Below, in pieces: positions 17,401-28,482 of a stretch of 32,811 nt of DNA. The notes under the pieces were generated by a model. That model worked only from the letters and a program-made list of their open reading frames with translations, had not been told where the DNA came from and searched no databases. Position 1 is the stretch's first letter. Each line of letters begins with the position of its first letter. The stretch is taken from NCBI GenBank assembly GCA_014240165.1, contig JAAZXM010000047.1:1-32811 (forward strand), given 5' to 3'. The translations under genes were made by a program, and so were the position numbers. The DNA is from Myxococcales bacterium. Its GTDB lineage: Bacteria; Myxococcota_A; UBA9160; UBA4427.

Positions 17401-18462
17401 CTACTCGGCTACGGCGGCGACGTCGGGTCGAAGCAGATCGTCGGAACCCGCAAGCTGGAAGCCCGGCCGGGCGCGTGCGTGATCGCCCTGCCCCGCTACC
17501 TCGAAGCCCGCGTCCTCGATCATCGCGTAGGTATCCGCGAAGGGGTCGCCCCGGGTCGTCAGGTAGCCGCCGACAAAGAGCGAGTTCGCGGGGTAGAGGC
17601 CGAGGGATTGAAGGCCGCGCAGGTTGCCCTCCCGGCCCCCGGCCATTCGGATCTCCGCCCGGGGGTTGATGAAGCGCATCAGGCATAGGGCGCGCAAACA
17701 CCGCTCGGGTGTCAGGGAACCATCGTCCCGGACCGGGTTGCCCTCGATGGGAATCAGAAAGTTGACGGGGATGGAAGGGGTCTCGAGTTCACGAAGCTTG
17801 AAGCCCACCTCCAGCACATCCTCGGAGCTTTCCCCCATCCCGATGATCAGTCCGCTGCAGGTTTCGATGCCATTGCGCCGGGCAGCCGCGAGGGTGTCCA
17901 CGCGATCCTGCCAGGTATGGGTGGTGGTGATCTTCTCGTAATGGCTCTCGCTGGTATTCAGGTTGTGATTCAAACGGTCGAGCCCGGCTTCGCCCAGGAT
18001 CTTGGCCTGTTCATCGCCCATGATTCCCGCCGACAAGCAGATCTCCATGCCGTACTCGGCTTTCAAGCGTTTGATCAAGTCGGCCAGTCGCTGGGCACGC
18101 TGAACCGAGGGACCGCGCCCGGAGAGCGCCAAGCAGTAGCGCGCGGCCCCGCCCTGGGCGGCTGTTTCAGCAGCGGCAAAAATTTCTTCGTCGCTCTTCA
18201 TCTTGTATTGGCGAATGGCCGCGCTGCTGACTTTGCTTTGGGCGCAGTAGCCGCAGTCTTCCGGGCAGAGTCCGTTCTGCACGTTGTTGAGAACGTGAAT
18301 CGAAACCGAACGACCGAAGTGCTGCTGACGCGGCTTGAAGGCGGCATGTAGAAGAGGAAGCAGGTCGACGTCCTGGCCGTCGAGAATCCAAAGCGCCTGG
18401 TCGGCACTCGGCGGCTGATCGCCAAGGGCCTGCTCGGCAAGTTTGCTGTAGGGGTCGGACAC
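17401..18462 (-). CDS. bioB: Biotin synthase
   Basis: This 353-residue radical-SAM enzyme inserts sulfur into dethiobiotin. The cluster motif CxxxCxxC is CPEDCGYC (C66, C70, C73) within LNNVQNGLCPEDCGYCAQSK. Other family motifs include YNHNLNTSE-like LNHNLNTSESHYEKI and SAGIMGDEQAKILGEAGLDR. The GTG start (18462-18460) follows GAGG by about six bases. It is first in the bioB-bioF-bioD operon; bioA and the early pimelate genes are not in the window. Control by BirA is likely from the operator upstream. Confidence 0.95.
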   Translation of the reverse strand: MSDPYSKLAEQALGDQPPSADQALWILDGQDVDLLPLLHAAFKPRQQHFGRSVSIHVLNNVQNGLCPEDCGYCAQSKVSSAAIRQYKMKSDEEIFAAAETAAQGGAARYCLALSGRGPSVQRAQRLADLIKRLKAEYGMEICLSAGIMGDEQAKILGEAGLDRLNHNLNTSESHYEKITTTHTWQDRVDTLAAARRNGIETCSGLIIGMGESSEDVLEVGFKLRELETPSIPVNFLIPIEGNPVRDDGSLTPERCLRALCLMRFINPRAEIRMAGGREGNLRGLQSLGLYPANSLFVGGYLTTRGDPFADTYAMIEDAGFEVAGQGDHARARPGFQLAGSDDLLRPDVAAVAE

Positions 18463-18507
18463 GGGAGGCCTCGCGGATGGGGGAGGGCCCTGAATTGGGC
18501 CGGCCGC

Positions 18508-18537
18508 AGCCTACCCGCGGCCTTCCCCCACTGTCAA
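18508..18537 (-). promoter_or_regulatory. bioB promoter
   Basis: On the minus strand, TTGACA (18537-18532, perfect -35) and TAGGCT (18513-18508) are 18 bases apart, placing transcription start near 18501, about 40 bases before the bioB start. The -35 lies inside one arm of the biotin operator. Confidence 0.6.
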
Positions 18538-18562
18538 CCCGCGTTCATGGGGGAGTTGACAG
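18531..18562. promoter_or_regulatory. BirA-type biotin operator between bioB and radA
   Basis: CTGTCAAC (18531-18538) and GTTGACAG (18555-18562) form a perfect 8-base inverted repeat with a 16-base spacer. Written as CTGTCAACC-N14-AGTTGACAG it fits the BirA operator pattern (TTGTAAACC, 14-16 bases, GGTTTACAA) with the A-to-C change in both arms. It overlaps the bioB promoter and ends 24 bases before the radA ATG. Confidence 0.7.
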
Positions 18563-18573
18563 GCCGAGCATCC

Positions 18574-18586
18574 TATAGTGGGCGGT
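18574..18586 (+). promoter_or_regulatory. Candidate radA -10 element, leaderless
   Basis: TATAGT (18574-18579) is followed by exactly seven bases and then the radA ATG, so transcription would start at about the start codon. No good -35 stands at normal spacing; TTGACA at 18556 is only 12 bases away. The same TANNNT-N7-ATG layout recurs at two other genes. Confidence 0.4.
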
Positions 18587-19966
18587 ATGGCGAAAACGAG
18601 AAGCGTCTACGCGTGCAATGAGTGCGGCGCCCAGCAGCCCCGGATGTTGGGCCGATGCCCGGAGTGCGGTGCCTGGGGCTCATTGGGGGAAGAAGCCCTC
18701 GCCCCGAGCGTTTTGCCCGCTGAGGCGGTCGCCGGGACAGGAAATAAGCCCGTGGCGCTGGGCGAGGTGGAAATTCGGGATCTGCCCCGGCTGGCGAGCG
18801 GAATAGGCGAACTCGATCGCGTTTTGGGGGGCGGCGCGGTCCCGGGTTCGGTGACCCTGCTCGGGGGCGAACCCGGGGTGGGCAAGTCCACCTTGGGCCT
18901 CCAGGTGGCCGGCCGGGTTCAGGCCGGGGGCCGCAAGGTGCTCTACGTCAGCGGCGAGGAGAGCCCGGCGCAGATCCGGCTGCGCGCCGATCGCCTCGAT
19001 GAGGTGCCCGGGGAGATCCGGCTCCTGGCCGAGACCCGGGTGGAGGCGCTGCTCCGGCATTGGGAAGAACTGGCCCCGGACCTGGTGCTGATCGATTCCA
19101 TCCAGACCATGCACTGCGATCGGGTGGAGTCGGCGCCCGGAAGCGTGGCCCAAGTTCGCGAGAGCGCCGCGCTGCTCGCCGCCGCCGCTCGGCGTACGGG
19201 CGCCGCTCTCTTGGTGATTGGTCATGTAACCAAGGACGGCGCGTTGGCCGGGCCCCGCTTGCTCGAACATCTGGTCGACGTCGTACTCGGCTTCGAGGGC
19301 GATCGGGACCGCGCGTTTCGTTTGCTCCGGGCGTCGAAGAATCGCTTTGGGTCGACCCAGGAAGTGGGCGTCTTTCGCATGGACACGGCCGGCCTCGCCG
19401 AGGTGGAAAACCCAAGCGAACATTTCCTGGCCGAGCGCAGTGAGGGCGCGCCGGGCTCATGCATCGTGCCCCTGCTCGAAGGCACCCGTCCCCTGCTGGT
19501 GGAGGTCCAGGCGCTTGTGGCTCAAGCGGCCTACGGAATGCCCCGGCGTACCTGCATGGGAATCGAAGACGGCCGGGTAGCGTTATTGCTCGCGGTCCTC
19601 GACCGGCGCAGCGATGTCGACGTGGCCTCGCGCGACGTGTACGTCAATGTCGCCGGGGGTGTTCGCGTGGGCGAGCCGTCGGCTGATCTCGCATTGTGCC
19701 TGGCGTTGGCGTCGAGCCGTCTCGACCTGGCGATTCCGCCGGACGTGGCGGTCTGCGGCGAAGTGGGACTCGGGGGCGAGGTGCGCGGTGTGGCTCGGCT
19801 CGACCTGCGGGTGCGCGAGGCGGCGCGCCTCGGCTTTCGCCGGGTGCTCACGCCGCCCGCGGCGGGAGACGAGCCCGAAAGCCTGAATTGCGAACGAGTT
19901 CCAATTTCGAATGTTGCGGACGCCGCGCAATGGCTGCTGGCGGAGCATGCCCGGACGGAGACGTGA
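18587..19966 (+). CDS. radA: DNA repair protein RadA
   Basis: RadA (Sms) is a RecA-like ATPase that promotes branch migration of recombination intermediates. This 459-residue copy has a zinc finger with C10, C13, C24 and C27 (CNECG, CPECG), Walker A GGEPGVGKSTLG near 93-104, the RadA-specific KNRFG near 251-255, and a Lon-like C-terminal domain (VYVNVAGGVRVGEPSADLAL). ATG at 18587 gives the typical MAKTRSVYAC start; a GTG at 18578 adds three residues. There is no ribosome site, consistent with a leaderless message. It is divergent from bioB and next to the biotin operator. Confidence 0.95.
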   Translation: MAKTRSVYACNECGAQQPRMLGRCPECGAWGSLGEEALAPSVLPAEAVAGTGNKPVALGEVEIRDLPRLASGIGELDRVLGGGAVPGSVTLLGGEPGVGKSTLGLQVAGRVQAGGRKVLYVSGEESPAQIRLRADRLDEVPGEIRLLAETRVEALLRHWEELAPDLVLIDSIQTMHCDRVESAPGSVAQVRESAALLAAAARRTGAALLVIGHVTKDGALAGPRLLEHLVDVVLGFEGDRDRAFRLLRASKNRFGSTQEVGVFRMDTAGLAEVENPSEHFLAERSEGAPGSCIVPLLEGTRPLLVEVQALVAQAAYGMPRRTCMGIEDGRVALLLAVLDRRSDVDVASRDVYVNVAGGVRVGEPSADLALCLALASSRLDLAIPPDVAVCGEVGLGGEVRGVARLDLRVREAARLGFRRVLTPPAAGDEPESLNCERVPISNVADAAQWLLAEHARTET

Positions 19967-20013
19967 ACGAAAGTAAACCCCAGTATTGTAAAGGCTTTTT
20001 GAGACTCTGAGCT

Positions 20014-20049
20014 TTGACACGAATTTGCCCCGCGGCTACCGTGGACGCC
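20014..20049 (+). promoter_or_regulatory. Promoter of the polyprenyl synthase gene, probably leaderless
   Basis: TTGACA (20014-20019), a 17-base spacer and TACCGT (20037-20042) are followed by seven bases and the ATG at 20050. Transcription would begin at or next to the start codon. This promoter overlaps the codons that a TTG start at 20014 would use, so that longer start is unlikely. Confidence 0.6.
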
Positions 20050-21129
20050 ATGCCGGACACGCCTGCAATCCCCCCTGCCGAGTTCAGCGACGGCCCCCGG
20101 CCCCCGCTGGCCGAGGCCATGGCCCGAATGTTCGAGCGCATCGCGGAGCCCCTGGCCCTGGTGGAGCGGGCGCTTCACGATCAACTCGTCTCGGATATTC
20201 CCCTGGTCGGTGCGCTGGGTGAGCACATTCTCAGCTCCGGGGGCAAGCGTCTGCGACCCGCCCTGCTTCTGCTCTCCGCCGAACTCTGCGGCTATACGGG
20301 ACCGCGACGGATCGGGGTCGCGGCCGCGATCGAGATGCTCCACACCGCAACGCTGCTGCACGATGACGTGGTGGACGGGGCCGATCTGCGCCGGGGTGAG
20401 GCCTCGGCCAACGCGATCTGGGACAACCGCCGCGCGGTCCTCGCCGGCGACTTTCTCTACGCGCGCTCTTCGTTGATGATCGTTGAGGACGGCGACGAGG
20501 AAATCCTCGAGGTCTTCGCCAATTCGATCCAGCGCCTTGCCGAGAGCGAACTGCAACAACTCGACCGGAGCTTCGACATCGATTTGAGTGAGCGGGCGTA
20601 TTTCGAAATCATCGATGGCAAGAGTGCTGTGCTGCTCTCCGGCGCGTGCCTGGCCGGCGCGATTCTGGGCGGCGTGACCCGGGCCGAGCGTCGACAAGTG
20701 GCGGCCTATGGCCGCGATCTGGGTCTGGCCTTTCAGTTGAAGGACGATGCCCTGGATTACGACAGTGCGTCGTCGGTGCTCGGGAAGCCGCGCTACGCGG
20801 ATCTCGCCGAGGGCAAGGTGACCCTGCCCCTGATCCTCACCCTGAAGCGCTGCACGGGAACCGAACGTGAAGTGATCGCCACCGCGTTGAAGACCACGGG
20901 AGAGCGTTCCCGGGCCATGGGAGGCCCGGCCCCCGGCCCCCGAAACGATACGCCGGAGATCCGGGCCGTGGCCGAATTGGTGGACCGCTACCGAGGCGTG
21001 GCGGATACCCTACGAAGGGCGGACGATTCCATCAGCCGAGCCATCGAAACCATCGCGGCCTTCCCGGACAGCCCCGCCAAGCAGGCCCTGGTGTCCGCAG
21101 CGGTCTTCGCGGTGTCCAGGGATCGCTGA
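20050..21129 (+). CDS. All-trans polyprenyl diphosphate synthase
   Basis: This 359-residue enzyme extends isopentenyl units with Mg2+, giving the side chain of quinones or another long prenyl diphosphate. GGKRLRP (64-70), the first aspartate-rich motif LLHDDVVDGADLRRG (DDVVD at 105-109) and the second, QLKDDALDY (DDALD at 232-236), are all present. Bulky residues at the chain-length positions cannot be judged by eye, so octaprenyl versus shorter product is open (ispB-like). The stretch ERSRAMGGPAPGPRNDTPE near 295-315 looks like a small insertion. A UbiA-like gene that could use a prenyl donor lies 7 kb downstream. Confidence 0.9.
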   Translation: MPDTPAIPPAEFSDGPRPPLAEAMARMFERIAEPLALVERALHDQLVSDIPLVGALGEHILSSGGKRLRPALLLLSAELCGYTGPRRIGVAAAIEMLHTATLLHDDVVDGADLRRGEASANAIWDNRRAVLAGDFLYARSSLMIVEDGDEEILEVFANSIQRLAESELQQLDRSFDIDLSERAYFEIIDGKSAVLLSGACLAGAILGGVTRAERRQVAAYGRDLGLAFQLKDDALDYDSASSVLGKPRYADLAEGKVTLPLILTLKRCTGTEREVIATALKTTGERSRAMGGPAPGPRNDTPEIRAVAELVDRYRGVADTLRRADDSISRAIETIAAFPDSPAKQALVSAAVFAVSRDR

Positions 21130-21175
21130 ATTCGCCCTCGCTCATCATCCCGCGGTCCCGCGGAGAAATAAAGAG

Positions 21176-21574
21176 ATGATCCAAATTACCAAGGCCGCTC
21201 CGGGTGGCCGCTCGGGTGCAGGTCGACGCGCCGGGCTTGGGGCGCTGCCCCTTGCGCTTCGTGGCTTTGCCGTGGCGGGTCTGTTGTTGCTGGTCGCGGC
21301 GTCTGCTTGGGGGGCCACGCGGGGCGTGGTCAATATCAACACGGCCAGCGCCGCCGAATTGCAATTGCTTCCGGGCATTGGGGCTCGGCGGGCTGTCGCC
21401 ATCGTGGCCGCCCGTCAGGCGCGCGGGGGATTTGCACAGGCGGAGGACCTGATGGAAGTGGACGGTATTGGTGCCGTCATGCTCGAACGCATGCGTGCCC
21501 ACGTGGCGCTCAAGGGTGCCACCACCGCGCGCCGGGTCGATACGCGGGCCTCGGCAGCGGAAACCGACCGCTGA
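21176..21574 (+). CDS. ComEA-like helix-hairpin-helix protein
   Basis: The 132-residue protein has a basic N-terminus, one hydrophobic segment (about 30-46, GFAVAGLLLLVAASAWGA) and then the ComEA helix-hairpin-helix repeat: VNINTASAAELQLLPGIGAR, followed by FAQAEDLMEVDGIGAVMLER. In this family the domain binds DNA, in competence proteins at the outer face of the membrane. A full competence role cannot be claimed from one gene. It follows the prenyl synthase by 46 bases and ends in front of a very strong terminator. Confidence 0.85.
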   Translation: MIQITKAAPGGRSGAGRRAGLGALPLALRGFAVAGLLLLVAASAWGATRGVVNINTASAAELQLLPGIGARRAVAIVAARQARGGFAQAEDLMEVDGIGAVMLERMRAHVALKGATTARRVDTRASAAETDR

Positions 21575-21583
21575 GTGAACTAC

Positions 21584-21625
21584 GCCGCGCTCGCGCCCAA
21601 GGCTTCGGGCGTGAGCGCGGCTTTT
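21584..21625 (+). terminator. Strong Rho-independent terminator after the ComEA-like gene
   Basis: A 15-base stem (21584-21598 with 21607-21621, one G-U pair) encloses the loop AAGGCTTC and is followed by TTTT. It starts ten bases after the ComEA-like stop and separates it from the ABC importer operon. It also argues against the long upstream extension of the binding-protein gene. Confidence 0.9.
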
Positions 21626-21660
21626 CGGCCCGGGTTTCCCGGCCCCGGGCCGGAGCGGGC

Positions 21661-21673
21661 TAGACTCGCCCGA
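21661..21673 (+). promoter_or_regulatory. Candidate leaderless promoter of the importer operon
   Basis: TAGACT (21661-21666) is followed by seven bases and then ATG at 21674. It lies just after a strong terminator, so some promoter must be in this 48-base space. No clear -35 is visible. Confidence 0.4.
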
Positions 21674-22543
21674 ATGCCGCGCCCCCCTCGGAGTTCGCTT
21701 GCCCTGCCGGTGTGGCTCGGTGTGATGGCCCTGGCGGGGGCGGTTTCGAGCGCCGCCTGGGCGTCGGATGCCGAGCGCATCGTCTCGCTCAACCCTTCGC
21801 TCACCGCCATCCTGGTTGCGCTTGGAGCCGAGGGCAAATTGGTGGGCGTCGATGACTACTCGGCGACGAAGATTCCCGAAGTGGCTGCGCTACCCCGAGT
21901 GGGGGGTCTTTTCTCGCCGAGCCTCGAAGCTGTGGTTGCGCTTCGACCGGATCGCGTGGTCCTTGTGCCCAGCGCCGAGCAGCGCGACTTTCGCACGCGA
22001 CTGGAAGGTCTCGGAATCCCGGTGACGGTTTTCGAGAATCTGCGCTTCGCCGAGGTGCTGGGCAATATCCGGCAATTGGGCGCGATGACTGGGCGCGCGG
22101 CCGAAGCCGCCGCCCGAATCGAGGCCATCAACCAGGCGCGGGAGGCGGCCCAGCGCCGGGCCCGGGGCCGGGATGCGCCGAGTGTTCTGGTGGTGCTCCA
22201 GCGCGATCCCGTCTACGTGGTGGGAAGCGGCAACTTCATCGACGAGATGCTCTCGGCGACGGGAGGCAAGAACCTGGCCTCTGAATTCGATGAGCCCTAT
22301 CCGCGGGTCGCGGCCGAGTGGGTGGTGGCCCGCGCACCGGAAGTCCTGATCGATCTCAGCCCGGACCCCGCCACGGCTCTATCCCATTGGTCCCTGTGGC
22401 CCAGCATTCCCGCAGTGGCCACCGGCCGTGTCCTGGCGGTGGATGCGGAACTCATCAGCTTGCCCGGCCCGCACCTTGACCGCGCTTTCGAAATTCTCGC
22501 GTCGAGTCTCTACCCGGCCAGCCCGGCGGAGAGTTCCCGGTGA
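21674..22543 (+). CDS. ABC transporter substrate-binding protein, BtuF/FecB type
   Basis: The 289-residue protein has a signal peptide (to about residue 31, AGAVSSAAWASDAERI). A helical-backbone metal-receptor fold follows: RIVSLNPSLTAILVALGAEG, then GVDDYSATKIPEVAALPRVG and LFSPSLEAVVALRPDRVVL. This family captures cobalamin, haem or ferric chelates in the periplasm. The partners follow directly (permease, ATPase). The sequence resembles BtuF, but the cargo is not proven, and I see no cobalamin riboswitch or Fur box. ATG at 21674 is chosen because the open frame before it runs through a terminator. Confidence 0.87.
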   Translation: MPRPPRSSLALPVWLGVMALAGAVSSAAWASDAERIVSLNPSLTAILVALGAEGKLVGVDDYSATKIPEVAALPRVGGLFSPSLEAVVALRPDRVVLVPSAEQRDFRTRLEGLGIPVTVFENLRFAEVLGNIRQLGAMTGRAAEAAARIEAINQAREAAQRRARGRDAPSVLVVLQRDPVYVVGSGNFIDEMLSATGGKNLASEFDEPYPRVAAEWVVARAPEVLIDLSPDPATALSHWSLWPSIPAVATGRVLAVDAELISLPGPHLDRAFEILASSLYPASPAESSR

Positions 22544-23573
22544 AGCATCTCACCCCGACCCGTTTCGCCCTGACCCTGGCCTTGCTCGGCGCCGGCTTGC
22601 TGGCCGCGGGGGTATTCGCCCTGGCGATGGGCCCGAGTTCGGTGTCGCCCGGGGAAGCCTGGCAGGCGCTCTTTGCCCCGAGCGCGGATGATCCGGTCGT
22701 GGATATCGTTCGAGGGATTCGCCTGCCCCGGATCGTGCTCGCAGCGCTCGTGGGGGCCTCGCTGGCCTGCGCGGGAGTGATCTTCCAAGCGCTCTTGCGC
22801 AATCCCCTGGCCGATCCCTTCATCCTGGGCGTTTCGGGCGGCGCCGCCCTGGGTGCCATCGCGGTGCTCTCCCTGGGCGGCGCGGTAGGCCTCGGCTACG
22901 CGGCCGTACCTCCGGCCGCCTTCGCGGGCTGCCTGCTCACGCTCTTCCTTCTTCTTATGGTTGCGCGCCAGGGCAGCGGGACCTCGGCCACCGGATTGCT
23001 CCTGACCGGGGTGGTTTTCAATGCCTTTGCGTCGGCCGCCATCGTCTTCCTGGCATCGATCTCCGAGGGCATCGACGGCAGCCGCATCTTCGTCTGGTTG
23101 ATTGGCAATCTCTCGTCGGCGCGCCTGGACGTGACGCCGTGGTTGGCGCTCTTTCTTTCGGTGGGGGTGGCCTGCGCCCTGGCCTCGGCCCGGGGTCTCA
23201 ACGTCTTGGCCTTGGGCGAGGAAACCGCCGAGCAGTTGGGCGTTTCCACCGAAGGCCAACGGCGAGTGCTCCTGGTGGCCGCCTCCTTGATGGTGGGCGC
23301 CGCGGTTTCGGTTTCGGGCCTGATCGGTTTCGTGGGGCTGATCGTTCCCCATGCCTTGCGCCTGGTGCTGGGCCCCGACCACCGCCTGCTGGTGCCCGCG
23401 TCGGCGCTGGCGGGTGCGGCCTTTTTGGTGGTTTGCGACACCCTGGCCCGGAGCGCCTTCGGCGGCCGGGAATTGCCCGTCGGCGCGATCACGGCCTTGC
23501 TCGGCGGGCCGGTCTTTCTCTTTATGCTGCACCGGCGACAGGCCGGTTGGGGCGCAACCCGGAGCGGACTCCT

Positions 23574-23577
<4 letters not shown>
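22540..23577 (+). CDS. ABC transporter permease, BtuC/FecCD type
   Basis: The 345-residue inner-membrane protein has about ten hydrophobic segments and the FecCD signatures RLPRIVLAALVGASLACAGV, FQALLRNPLADPFILGVSGG and GFVGLIVPHALRLVLGPDHR. GTG start overlaps the preceding stop (GTGA), so it is translationally coupled to the binding protein. It forms the channel for B12, haem or siderophore import. Confidence 0.93.
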
Positions 23578-26970
<3,393 letters not shown>

Positions 26971-27105
26971 TGTCCAGAGCTAATGGAACCGGGGGCCCGT
27001 TCCGAAGAATAATTCGGGTACACACGGAATGGCCGGAGCCCGGTGAAGGGAAGATTCAACGCAGGTGGGGCCCCCGAAAGGGCGTCGCCCAGGAGGCAAG
27101 AAGCA

Positions 27106-27711
27106 ATGGGGAACGGACAGCAGCCCAATATTTTGGTGGTCGATACGGACGAAGGCGCCACGGCTGAACTCAAGTCGATGCTGGTGGACGCGGGATTCGC
27201 GGCGGGAAGCCTGATCGAGCCCGCGAGCGCGGTGGCCGAATTGCGCACCAATCGTTACCAGCTCGTCATTCTCGATGTTTCGCCCGGCAACCCCGAAGGG
27301 ATTGCCGCGCTTCAGGCCATTCGGCAATACGACGCCGATCTCTGCGTCATTGCGACCACGGCGCTCGCTTCGGTGGAGATGGCCGTCGAGACCATGAAGC
27401 ATCAGGCATTTCATTATCTCCAGAAGCCGCTGGACGAGGATGAATTGCGGATGGTGTTGGCCGAAGCCATCAAGGCGAAGGGCCTGGTCATCAACTCCGA
27501 CGCCCACGTCAACCATGCGGTGGGCCGACGACTCCGCGAGTGCAGGCAGTCTCAGCCGCTGACCCTCAAGCAGCTTGCCAATCGAACTGGAAAGTCGGTG
27601 AGCCTGCTCTCCCAGATCGAACTCGGGAAGAGTGCGGCATCGATCTCGACGCTCAACGATCTTTCGAACGCGCTCGGGGTCAAGATGACCTACTTCTTCG
27701 AGACCGTCTGA
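27106..27711 (+). CDS. Response regulator with receiver and XRE-type HTH domains
   Basis: The 201-residue cytoplasmic regulator starts at ATG behind AGGAGG. Residues 8-120 are a receiver domain with phospho-acceptor D57 (LVILDVSPGNPEG), a T84/T85 switch and K107 (LQKPLD). The acidic pair normally reading DD is D13-T14 (ILVVDTDEG), so metal binding may be altered. Residues about 139-199 are a Cro/C1-type HTH (RLRECRQSQPLTLKQLANRT, SLLSQIELGKSAASISTLND). Receivers linked to an XRE output are uncommon. No histidine kinase is adjacent, so it is an orphan here. Target genes are unknown. Confidence 0.88.
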   Translation: MGNGQQPNILVVDTDEGATAELKSMLVDAGFAAGSLIEPASAVAELRTNRYQLVILDVSPGNPEGIAALQAIRQYDADLCVIATTALASVEMAVETMKHQAFHYLQKPLDEDELRMVLAEAIKAKGLVINSDAHVNHAVGRRLRECRQSQPLTLKQLANRTGKSVSLLSQIELGKSAASISTLNDLSNALGVKMTYFFETV

Positions 27712-27722
27712 TTCGGCGCCTC

Positions 27723-27749
27723 CGGGCGGGTTGCTTGGCGACCCGCCCG
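27723..27749. terminator. Bidirectional hairpin between convergent genes
   Basis: CGGGCGGGT (27723-27731) pairs perfectly with ACCCGCCCG (27741-27749) around a 9-base loop. It lies in the 47-base space between the ends of the response regulator and the uspA-like gene. There is no long T-tract, but position and stability favour a terminator for both. Confidence 0.7.
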
Positions 27750-27758
27750 TGGCCCCGT

Positions 27759-28208
27759 TCAGGGGTTGAGATTCTTGACCGTGAGGACCGGGCAGGGTGC
27801 TTTTTGGACGACCCGCTCCGCGATACTGCCCAGCAGCAGGTGTTTCAGACCGCTGCGCCCCCGGGAGCCGATGACGATCAAGTCGGCCCCCAAGCGTTCG
27901 GCTTCCTCTTCGATCACCGTGGCGGGATACCCCTCGCGCGCGATTTCTTCGACCTCGAGCCCGCGCCGGCGCATGTCCTCGCTATAGCGAGCCAGTTGTT
28001 GCTTGGCTTCGTCTTTGACCGAGTTCCAAAAATCCTCGGGTAGATAAGCGCCTTCGACCTGCTGGAATTCCACCGGAAGGTGGTAGACATGAAGCAGGGC
28101 GATGGTGCTCTCGTGTTCCTCGGCCAGGTGCGCGGCCCACTCGACGACCGACGTGGCGTGTTCCGAGAAATCCACGGGCACCAGGATCAAGCGGACTTGG
28201 ATCGTCAT
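27759..28208 (-). CDS. Universal stress protein, ATP-binding type
   Basis: The 149-residue UspA-fold protein starts MTIQVRLILVPVDFSEHATS. It ends with the nucleotide-binding signature G-2x-G-9x-G-S (G114, G117, G127, S128) in GSRGRSGLKHLLLGSIAERV and APCPVLTVK. Single-domain, cytoplasmic. Such proteins bind ATP and accumulate under stress; the precise role is unknown. It converges on the response regulator and shares its terminator. Confidence 0.93.
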   Translation of the reverse strand: MTIQVRLILVPVDFSEHATSVVEWAAHLAEEHESTIALLHVYHLPVEFQQVEGAYLPEDFWNSVKDEAKQQLARYSEDMRRRGLEVEEIAREGYPATVIEEEAERLGADLIVIGSRGRSGLKHLLLGSIAERVVQKAPCPVLTVKNLNP

Positions 28209-28307
28209 CGTTCAGAATTTGGAGCCTTCCCATGAAAACGTCCAGTCCTTGGCCCCGGGTGGCCTTCTCGCCCGGCTCTGGCACTCCCAGGCGGCAGCGC
28301 TGGCGGC

Positions 28308-28336
28308 TTGACGCTCCAAGGGGTGCGCTCTAAGGT
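28308..28336 (+). promoter_or_regulatory. Promoter of tRNA-Ala
   Basis: TTGACG (28308-28313), 17 bases, TAAGGT (28331-28336), about 25 bases before the mature tRNA 5' end. Good match and ideal spacing for a sigma-70 promoter. Confidence 0.7.
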
Positions 28337-28361
28337 CGGAAACCGATCATGGGGTTCCGGG

Positions 28362-28437
28362 GGGGCCGTAGCTCAGCTGGGAGAGCGTCGCGTTCGCAAC
28401 GCGAAGGTCGGCGGTTCGAACCCGCTCGGCTCCACCA
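28362..28437 (+). tRNA. tRNA-Ala, anticodon CGC
   Basis: The 76-base cloverleaf has acceptor GGGGCCG pairing with CGGCTCC, including the G3-U70 pair that identifies alanine tRNAs. The D arm is GCTC-AGCTGGGA-GAGC, the anticodon stem TCGCG/CGCGA encloses loop TTCGCAA (anticodon CGC at 28395-28397), and the T loop is TTCGAAC. CCA is encoded. It reads GCG codons, which are frequent in this GC-rich window. Confidence 0.96.
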
Positions 28438-28461
28438 CTCACCCCATTCATCCCGAAGCGC

Positions 28462-28477
28462 GGGGCGACTCTGCCCC
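28462..28477. terminator. Short hairpin after tRNA-Ala
   Basis: GGGGC (28462-28466) pairs with GCCCC (28473-28477) around GACTCT, between the tRNA and the end of the convergent minus-strand gene. There is no T-tract, so terminator function is uncertain. Confidence 0.35.
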
Positions 28478-28482
28478 AATGC

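Noticed and set aside
20014-20049. TTG start for the polyprenyl synthase
   Set aside because: These bases form a good -35/-10 promoter; the ATG at 20050 fits the family.
21626-21673. Cobalamin riboswitch before the BtuF-type gene
   Set aside because: Only about 48 bases lie between the terminator and the start codon, too short for that riboswitch.
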